The position numbers and the translations under genes are program-made. Of a DNA stretch of 56,292 bases, positions 50,348-56,292 are shown one piece after another. The notes beneath the pieces are model-generated. The model saw nothing but the letters and a program-made list of their open reading frames with translations, did no database searches and was not told the origin of the DNA. Each line of letters starts with the position of its first letter. Within the stretch, counting starts at the first letter, position 1. Source of the DNA: Arthrobacter sp. AFG20. GTDB taxonomy: Bacteria > Actinomycetota > Actinomycetes > Actinomycetales > Micrococcaceae. The stretch spans positions 1 through 56,292 of the forward strand of contig NZ_PJMC01000024.1 of the NCBI RefSeq assembly GCF_002892795.1. Reading direction: 5' to 3'.

Positions 50348-51508
50348 ATGCACAATGACCACTTCGACGGCGGTAGCGACGACGCCACCGATAGCGCCGA
50401 AGCTGCCTCTACACCTTCCGAGAGCTTTGTGGATCTCCGGCTGACAGGTGGCCGATTCGAAAAATCGGGTTTCCCCGTAAACGGCCTGGTGGAGCTCGAA
50501 CGCTTAGAAGAGCTCATTGAAACCGTGGCGAAGGCCTTGTGGAAGCGGGATAACCCTGGCAGGTCCCGTGCGCCCAAGAATTTTACTTCCTCTTTTGATC
50601 TGAGACTTACTCGCGTTGATCCCGGAAGCGTGATCCCTGTCCTTGAGCGATCCGATACAGATCAGGGACTTTTTAACGCGGCCTTCACGGATTACTTCGA
50701 TGCGAGCATGGAAGTAATCGAAGATGCATTCGCCAGCATCGTCGATAACTTGAGCCTTCCAGACGACTTCCCCGAAGAGGCCGAGGCTGTGATGGCCCGA
50801 TTCGGTTCGTCGTTTCATGAAGACGAACGAGCTATTTTTCGAAGCGCCACTGCCGATCCGATTTCCTACTCATCGTCGGTTCGGAAGGAGTTCTTTGGAG
50901 GCGTCCGGAACACTCTTCTTGTACAGGACGGTTCTCATGTGGGCCGCATCAGTGCTCTTGACGTAGATGAGCAAACTTTCACATTCGCACCCGTTAACTC
51001 CTCTAAAGTTCCCGGGGTATACCAGGACCCTCAGCGCTGGGCTGACCTTCACGAGGTGCTGAAGCAAGAGTCTGACAACTACTGGGTACGGCTCCAAGGA
51101 ACCTTTAGATTCCGTCCCGATTCCTCAATTCATTCCGTGGCAGACGTTGCTTCCGTCGAAGTCTTCGATGTTCCCGATAGTGATTGGGGACGGCGTCTTC
51201 TAGAACTGGCTGATCTTCAAGACGGATGGATCGAAGAAGGCGAGGCAGTAGCCACACCGAGCCTTGAATGCGCGCGGGAAGTCCTGACGCATCTGGCCTC
51301 AAAGGAACTTCGCCCTGGCATATTTCCTACTCCAGCCGGAGGGATCCAGCTGGAGTGGAGTGCTGAAGACGAAAGATTCGTTGTGGCGATCAGTTCAGAC
51401 GTTGAGCTGGAAACTCGACGCTCAAATCGGAAGACGCGGTCGCGAACCGCAAAGCATCCTGAAGATGTAGACGCCTTGATCCAAATAATTGAGGAGTGGG
51501 TAGCTTGA
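50348..51508 (+). CDS. Hypothetical protein, first gene of coupled pair
   Basis: This is a 386-residue acidic soluble protein of unrecognised family. Residues 1-120 form a mixed domain (FDLRLTRVDPGSVIPVL); a middle beta-rich part follows. The C-terminal 100 residues have a pattern, GIFPTPAGGIQLEWSAEDER (near residue 320) then VVAISSDVELE, that I recognise from pairs of unnamed bacterial genes. Its stop overlaps the TTG start of the next gene (TTGA). It lies in the defence island 102 nt after the Mrr-like gene. No function can be given. Confidence 0.65.
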   Translation: MHNDHFDGGSDDATDSAEAASTPSESFVDLRLTGGRFEKSGFPVNGLVELERLEELIETVAKALWKRDNPGRSRAPKNFTSSFDLRLTRVDPGSVIPVLERSDTDQGLFNAAFTDYFDASMEVIEDAFASIVDNLSLPDDFPEEAEAVMARFGSSFHEDERAIFRSATADPISYSSSVRKEFFGGVRNTLLVQDGSHVGRISALDVDEQTFTFAPVNSSKVPGVYQDPQRWADLHEVLKQESDNYWVRLQGTFRFRPDSSIHSVADVASVEVFDVPDSDWGRRLLELADLQDGWIEEGEAVATPSLECAREVLTHLASKELRPGIFPTPAGGIQLEWSAEDERFVVAISSDVELETRRSNRKTRSRTAKHPEDVDALIQIIEEWVA

Positions 51509-51957
51509 CCGCCGTCCCAACACCAAAGACACCCCCCTGGCCCACGCTTGGCCCCGGCGAGCAACAGCTGCCGCCGCAACCGGAAGAGCTATTGCTGCGG
51601 CAGGTTCATCCCAGTTATTTCGACGGCAACGAGATAACTGAGATGGCGTTCTATCCCGGGTCATCGAGTCGGCAGTGCTCCTGCAGTCGCAGTACACTCC
51701 AGACTGCCCAGGGCGCATACGACCATCACACCGGGAAGCTGGAGCTAAAGTCCGTCGGCACGTGTGCCGTTTCCGTTCAAGAAGTGGTGGACGCTGGCAG
51801 TCGGGCCGTTGATGACTCGGCCGTCCAAACCCATGTCCCGCCCACCCCCGGTCACACCTACATCGACTTTCGAACTCTCGGCAAAGACGAACGTAGTTTC
51901 ATTCGGGACGACTTGGCTGCCGCTGCGACCGCCAGGGGCTTCCTCTATACACCCTGA
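51505..51957 (+). CDS. Hypothetical protein, second gene of coupled pair
   Basis: This is a 150-residue protein starting at TTG, with GAGGAG 8 nt upstream. It has a Pro-rich start, then ELLLRQVHPSYFDGNEITEM and AFYPGSSSRQCSCSRST, and a C-terminal helix. The LRQVHP block is a recurring feature of such second genes. Two Cys (CSCS) could bind metal. Translational coupling to the gene at 50348 suggests that the two products act as a complex. A toxin-antitoxin or defence role is a guess. Confidence 0.65.
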   Translation: MTAVPTPKTPPWPTLGPGEQQLPPQPEELLLRQVHPSYFDGNEITEMAFYPGSSSRQCSCSRSTLQTAQGAYDHHTGKLELKSVGTCAVSVQEVVDAGSRAVDDSAVQTHVPPTPGHTYIDFRTLGKDERSFIRDDLAAAATARGFLYTP

Positions 51958-52007
51958 AACCCGGGCGAGCCCCTTACCATTTCGAGGCTGCGCCGATGGT
52001 TAACCGG

Positions 52008-52040
52008 GCGAGGGCCGGCACAAAACGTGCCGGCCCTCGC
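52008..52040 (+). terminator. Hairpin ending the defence island
   Basis: A perfect 14-bp stem (GCGAGGGCCGGCAC) with an AAAAC loop is followed by TGGTTTTCC, 50 nt after the stop of the gene at 51505. Confidence 0.8.
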
Positions 52041-52268
52041 CTGGTTTTCCCTCTGCAAAGGAAATCTGTGCTTCAGCGTAGCTGAATTGTTGGTGGTGCT
52101 GCCACGGGGCTGGGGACTTCGATGTTCCTGGTCCCGCGGGTGGATGGTTTTTGGGGTTGTGTCGCGTTGAGCGGCGGTCCGCCGCTGGTGAGTGGCGGTT
52201 GTGGTGTGTCCTGGGCGGCGGACCGCCCACTTTTGGGAGGTTCCGGGCCCTGCTTGTGGTGGTTGGTG

Positions 52269-52303
52269 CCTTGCCGGGCGGTTTCTGCGGCCGCCCGGCA
52301 AGG
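52269..52303 (-). terminator. Hairpin after the split parB-like gene
   Basis: A perfect 13-bp stem (CCTTGCCGGGCGG) with a 9-nt loop lies 7 nt beyond the stop at 52311 on the minus strand. No T tract follows. Confidence 0.65.
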
Positions 52304-52310
52304 GTCTGTT

Positions 52311-53140
52311 TTAGGCGTCTTCGGTGGTTTCCTTGCCGCTGTCGATAATGATTCGCTCGGTCTCTGATGCGGTGTAGCCCCATGACACCAGCTGGTTGAG
52401 GTAGTCCCGGTGGCTCTGGTGCGGTGAGCGCCAAGAGTCCTTGGCGATGGTCTTTTCGTACCCGGCACAGATCAGGGCGATCAGGGAGAACTCGGGCCGG
52501 GCGGTGGTGTTGGCGACGTGGTCGCGGAGGGGGTTCCAGCCCCAGCGTCCGTTTTTGTCTTCGGTTTTGGCTCCGATCATGTCTGCGGCGACTTCGCCTT
52601 GGTAGCCGCTGGCGGTTTCGGGGTGGTGGGTGATGGCGTGCACGGTGAAGTACTGCCAGCCTTTCGGTGCCTGCTTGCGGGCCAGCAGGTTCTTCACGAA
52701 CTCGCGGCGGACGATACCAGCGGATTCCATGGCCTTGTTGTTGGCGATCAGGGTCTTCCGTTCGGCTTTCTGTTCCTCGGTCATTGGGCCGGGCTGTGCC
52801 TGGCGGCCGCCGTCGTAGCGTTCGTGGCGCGGGGTGAAGCCGAGTTCCTTCCACCCGTTGATGACGGGTTTGGCGGAGTGGTTGCCTTGCCAGTCGCGCT
52901 GGATGACGTAGGCGTTGGCGTCGTCCTCGGTGGCAGGTACGCCATCGGCGCGGTTCGCGGCCGAGACGTACAGGGCGTCTTCGTCGGCGTAGTGGCCCGC
53001 GTCCTCCACGATGACCTTTCCCTGGCCTTCGAGTTCCGCGATCAGTGCGGCGCGGGCGGCGGCGATGTCCCGCTTGTCCCGCAGGCGCTGGGTGACGTGC
53101 AGGAGTGAGTATTTGAAGGTTTGAAAGCCACCCGATCTTG
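52311..53140 (-). pseudogene. C-terminal part of ParB/Spo0J-like gene, cut by IS21 element
   Basis: The minus frame encodes about 265 residues from FKYSLLHVTQRLRDKRDI to a normal stop, with helices and an ITHHPETASGYQGEVAADM block. It has no start of its own; upstream it runs into the IS21-family end near 53141. The first part of the same protein lies at 55678-56247. Joined, they give a protein of roughly 450-480 residues with an N-terminal ParB nuclease-like domain. The insertion must have removed full-length protein. Confidence 0.8.
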
Positions 53141-53218
53141 CCTTTCGGGGCCAGCGATATTGCCGGTGGGGGCCAGCGGCCGGGGGTATGGGGGCCACCG
53201 ACTCCCACCGGCGCTTTC

Positions 53219-53965
53219 TCATTGAGTCATAGTGGCGTGTTCACGCATGTTGTGGTTGCCGGTATCGACCCAGATGGTGTTGTGCACGATGCGGTCCATG
53301 ATCGCATCGGCGTGGACCCCAGAGCCGAGCCGCTGGTGCCAGTCTTTCTTGGCGTACTGCGTGCAGAACACCGTCGATGCGGTGTCGTACCGGCGCTCGA
53401 GCAGCTCCAGCAGCATGCTGCGCATGCCCTCGTCGGGGTGGTCGAGAAGCCATTCGTCGATCACCAGCAGGGTGAAGGCCGCGTACTTCTTCAGGAACTT
53501 CGTTGCCCCCAGAGGCTTGTCCTTCGCCAGCGCCCAGGCCTCTTCCAGGTCGGGCATGCGGACATAGTGGGCCCGGATGCGGTGCTGGCAGGCCTGCTTG
53601 GCCAGAGCGCACCCGAGGTAGGACTTCCCGGATCCGGTGAACCCCTGAAAGACGACGTTTTGCTGCCGTTCGATGAACGAGCAGGTGCCGAGCTGGGCGA
53701 TCAGGTTCCGGTCCAGGCCTCGTTCGTCCATGAGGTCGAGCCGGCGCAGGTCCGCGCCCGGGTAGCGTAGCCCGGCCCGCCGGATCAGGCCCTCGACCTT
53801 GGCGTGGTTGAACCCGGAGTGGGCCTCGTCGACGATCAGCCGGAGCCGCTCTTCGAAGGCCATGCCGAGCACGAGCGTCTCGTCCTGGGCCTCGAGCGCT
53901 TCCAGCATCGGGGCGGCGCCCATCTCACGGAGCTTGCGTTTGGTTTCGGTATCGATCCGGCTCAT
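53219..53965 (-). CDS. istB: IS21-family helper ATPase
   Basis: This is a 248-residue AAA+ ATPase of the DnaC/IstB type that guides target choice by the transposase. The N-terminal helix bundle (KRKLREMGAAPMLEALEA) is followed by Walker A FTGSGKSYLG (near residue 112), Walker B LLVIDEWLLD (near residue 168) and a sensor region STVFCTQY. The length is normal for the family. Its start overlaps the istA stop (ATGA). Confidence 0.95.
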   Translation of the reverse strand: MSRIDTETKRKLREMGAAPMLEALEAQDETLVLGMAFEERLRLIVDEAHSGFNHAKVEGLIRRAGLRYPGADLRRLDLMDERGLDRNLIAQLGTCSFIERQQNVVFQGFTGSGKSYLGCALAKQACQHRIRAHYVRMPDLEEAWALAKDKPLGATKFLKKYAAFTLLVIDEWLLDHPDEGMRSMLLELLERRYDTASTVFCTQYAKKDWHQRLGSGVHADAIMDRIVHNTIWVDTGNHNMREHATMTQ

Positions 53966-55524
53966 TTGACGCCGCCTGCGTAGTATTCGGCGCCGCGCAC
54001 GTAGCCGCCGTGTTCGACTGGTTCATCCCTTGGTGGCCTGAGCCCGGCGGCTTTGTCCTGCTCTGTGGCAAGGATCGGCTGCAGGTGCGCATACCGCGGG
54101 GACCGCACGCGGCCTGCCAACGCGAGCCGGCAGGCCGCCTCGACCCGGTCGGCCGAGTAGCGTCGGGAGAGGCGCAGCACGGCCAGCGCTGCGTCCAGGC
54201 CCTGCTCGTCGACCGGGACGGACTCGAAGATCCGGTTGACCACGGTCACCGCTGCCGGGCCGACCCGTCCGGCCCATTCCCGAACGCGGGGCGGGTCCCA
54301 TTGCCGGTATTTCTCGCCGGCGGGCAGGTCGGCGTCGTTGGTGCGGTACTCGTTGGCCGCGCCCTCGGGCAGCAGCAGGTGGCTGGTGAGCCGTTCGGTG
54401 CCCCGGTAGGCCTGGATTACCCGGTCGGTGATCCGCAGGTCCACCGTGGTGCCGATATTGGCAAAGGGCACCGAGTAGTAGTTCCTTTCCCAGACCACGT
54501 GCCCGTTCCGGCCCACCCGGCGTCCGTAGACCCACCGGCTGATCTCGTAGGCCGCCGCCGGCAACCCCGTCAGCAGGGGCTGCTCCTCGGCTGCGAACAC
54601 GCTGGCCCTGGACCCTGGCCGCTTCTGGAACGGCTCCGCGTTATACGCAGCTACCCGGTCGATGATGGCGGCCCTGAGCTCCGGCAACGAGGTGAATTGC
54701 TGCTGGCGCAGCCCGGCGATGATCCAGGTAGCCACGTGGGCGACCGTGTTTTCCACGCTCGCCTTATCCTTCGGCGCCCTGACACGGCCGGGCAGCACCG
54801 CCGCCGAATAATGCGCCGCCATCTCCCGGTAAGCGTCATTGAGCACGACCTCGCCCTCGCGGGGATGCTTGATGACACCGGTCTTCAGATTGTCCGGCAC
54901 GATCCGCGGCACCGAACCGGTGAAGGCCTCGAACATCGCCACGTGGGCGCGCAACCAGGTGTCCTGCTTCATGTCCAGGGCGGGTTCGACGAACGCGTAC
55001 CGGCTGAAAGGCAGGCAACCCACAAACAAGTAAACGGTCCTGGGCTTGCCCGTGACCGGATCGGCCAACTGCATCGTCGGCCCCGACCAGTCGACCTCCA
55101 CCGTCTGCGCCGCCTTATGCCCGACCCGGGACGCCACACCCGTTACCAACACATGCCGCTGGTAGGTCCGGCAGAACCGGTCATAACCCATCACCGGCTC
55201 ACCCGCAGAGGCGCATAAATCGGCGTACTCACCATGCAGCAGCTTCAGCGTGACCCCGACCCGGGCCATCTCCCGGTGCACCTGGTCCCAGTCCGGCTGC
55301 GCGAACACGCTTTGATGCTCACCACGCCCGGGAAACAACCGGGCATACACCTCACCCTCTGAGCTGTCGGCGATACCGTCCCACACCACACCAGCCGCGT
55401 CGGCAGCCTCCAGCACCGCCGTGATGCTCTTCCGGGACATGCCCTGCGATGCCGCGATCGCCCGGCCTGACAGGCCCTCGGCGCGCAACTGCAACACGAG
55501 CTTCGCTCTGATCTTCCGTACCAT
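53962..55524 (-). CDS. istA: IS21-family transposase
   Basis: This is a 520-residue DDE transposase. The N-terminal HTH (LSGRAIAASQGMSRKSI, near residue 20) is followed by the catalytic core. The core has EVDWSGP (Asp near residue 145), VPDNLKTGV (Asp near residue 208) and DKASVENTV (Glu near residue 258). A C-terminal beta-barrel-like region with VVWERNYYSVPF follows. All catalytic residues are present and the frame is intact. The element is therefore probably still able to move. Confidence 0.95.
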   Translation of the reverse strand: MVRKIRAKLVLQLRAEGLSGRAIAASQGMSRKSITAVLEAADAAGVVWDGIADSSEGEVYARLFPGRGEHQSVFAQPDWDQVHREMARVGVTLKLLHGEYADLCASAGEPVMGYDRFCRTYQRHVLVTGVASRVGHKAAQTVEVDWSGPTMQLADPVTGKPRTVYLFVGCLPFSRYAFVEPALDMKQDTWLRAHVAMFEAFTGSVPRIVPDNLKTGVIKHPREGEVVLNDAYREMAAHYSAAVLPGRVRAPKDKASVENTVAHVATWIIAGLRQQQFTSLPELRAAIIDRVAAYNAEPFQKRPGSRASVFAAEEQPLLTGLPAAAYEISRWVYGRRVGRNGHVVWERNYYSVPFANIGTTVDLRITDRVIQAYRGTERLTSHLLLPEGAANEYRTNDADLPAGEKYRQWDPPRVREWAGRVGPAAVTVVNRIFESVPVDEQGLDAALAVLRLSRRYSADRVEAACRLALAGRVRSPRYAHLQPILATEQDKAAGLRPPRDEPVEHGGYVRGAEYYAGGVK

Positions 55525-55677
55525 TGATGATTACTCCTTCCGCCGTGCGCCCTATACACACGACGGAAGGAGCCTAAATCGGGATGGCCCCCAAGCACGC
55601 CACTACCGGCACCCAAGAACGCTACTGCGCACTCTGTCCGCTGGCCCCCAAACACACGACGGATGGACCCCAAAAGC

Positions 55678-56247
55678 GCGAATATTCAGGAGCATGTCGG
55701 GTTCGTCGGCGAGGACTGATTCAAGTTCCTCGGTCGCGTCGGGGTCGTCTTCAAATTCAGCCAGAATCAGGGCTTCTTCGATTGTGCATCCCCGGCCCAG
55801 GGCGGCGTCCCCGGCGGTGGTCGACTTGGCTTTCAGCGCGTCCTCGACGGTGATCTTGGTCCGCCCGGTTTTCTTGGCGATCTGTGCCGCTGAGACGCCG
55901 ATCAGGGAGAGCTGGTGGTATGCCTCGGCCTCGTCTGCTTCGGTCAGCGCGGAGCGTTGGATGTTCTCGACCACCTGGGTGAGAATGCGTTCCGCTTCCT
56001 CGGGGCTTTCGGTGACCATGACCGGGATCTCGGGGCGTTCGGCTTCGACGGCGGCGCGGGTGCGGCGCTGTCCCATCAGGACGTGCACGGTGCCGTCGTC
56101 CTTGCGGTGTGCAATCACGGGCTCAAGGACGCCGTGTTCCTTGATGCTGGCCACGAAAGCCGGAGTGAGCGCGGCGTCCTTGCGTACGTTGATGTCGATG
56201 GTCAGGGTCTTGGGGTCGAGCATTTCCAGCGTTGGTGTGGTGTTCAT
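55678..56247 (-). pseudogene. N-terminal part of ParB/Spo0J-like gene, cut by IS21 element
   Basis: From an ATG with an AAAGGAGCAAC site the frame encodes a ParB nuclease-like domain: DINVRKDAALTPAFVASIKE, GVLEPVIAHRKDDGTVHVLM and GQRRTRAA. An HTH-like region (VSAAQIAKKTGRTKITVEDA) and an acidic stretch ending LADEPDML follow. It then enters the IS21-family end and stops 25 codons later in element sequence. The matching C-terminal part is at 52311-53140. No ParA gene is near, so this is probably a plasmid ParB-domain regulator. Confidence 0.85.
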
Positions 56248-56292
56248 GGTGTTGCTCCTTTTGCAGAGGATTTGGTGGGTGGGGCGACCAGT

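Larger units (their letters stand above)
53141..55677 (-). mobile_element. IS21-family insertion sequence
   Basis: istA and istB are intact and overlap by 4 nt. Both ends carry inverted repeats: TTTCGGGGCCAGCG and GTGGGGGCCAGCGG at the left, TTTTGGGGTCCATC and TTTGGGGGCCAGCGG at the right, with extra GGGGGCCA copies inward (near 53185 and 55580). Multiple end repeats are typical of the family. The exact tips and the target duplication could not be fixed; the ends given are good to about 10 bp. Confidence 0.85.

Noticed and set aside
52000..53208. Minus-strand open frame (402 codons) overlapping the C-terminal ParB-like part
   Set aside because: Very Arg/Pro-rich; the alternative frame at 52311 has normal protein character and continues the ParB-like protein.
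54010..55218. Plus-strand open frame (402 codons) opposite istA
   Set aside because: Antisense of an intact transposase with all DDE residues.

Overview
The window looks like most of a large conjugative plasmid (or an integrated plasmid-like element) from a high-GC actinobacterium. The gene families (SCO6880-type conjugation proteins, DUF6668, DUF4913, MAB_1171c-type membrane protein, DUF6504, actinobacterial relaxase and MobC) fit a member of the Micrococcaceae such as Arthrobacter. The genus is inferred from gene content; no 16S or tRNA gene was seen.

Layout. 1-2951: a probable SOS-controlled DNA repair cluster (LexA-like box, small gene, DUF6504-like gene, ATP-dependent DNA ligase, SRAP/HMCES-type protein). 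3185-7207: plasmid maintenance, with a ParA ATPase, a small ribbon-helix-helix-like ParB, a 9-bp iteron centromere and a primase-like replication initiator. 7293-10516: a control cassette of Xre-like regulator, ImmA/IrrE-like protease, seven-helix membrane protein and membrane-anchored alpha/beta hydrolase. Related sequence motifs lie before the regulator and before the transfer operon. 10554-21913: a type IV secretion operon (peptidoglycan hydrolase, lipoprotein, ParA-like ATPase, DUF6668, VirB2-, VirB8- and VirB6-like membrane proteins, SCO6880, VirB4-like ATPase, VirD4-like coupling protein, DUF4913). 22321-26954: relaxase, MobC, a coiled-coil protein and a probable oriT.

27400-39467 is a plasmid housekeeping and scar region. 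It holds an HTH (excisionase/BldC-like) gene cut in two by a 2.9-kb segment with inverted ends, a second RHH ParB-like gene, ssb, an nrdH-like glutaredoxin, and a methylase plus helicase that were one DarB-like polypeptide before a one-base frameshift in a C6 tract. A resolvase and a membrane protein follow. 39850-51957 is a defence island: a NYN-domain protein coupled to an unusual HTH-methyltransferase-TRD fusion with a changed catalytic motif, then a complete type I restriction-modification system (hsdM, hsdS, hsdR), an Mrr-like endonuclease and a translationally coupled pair of unknown genes. 52311-56247 is a ParB/Spo0J-like gene split by an intact IS21-family element.

The two most promising unknown systems are the regulator-protease-membrane protein-hydrolase cassette, which may be a signal-dependent switch for conjugation, and the NYN plus degenerate-methyltransferase pair in front of the type I system. 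A further oddity is that the 9-bp partition iterons recur as a tandem array inside the start of the VirB4-like gene.
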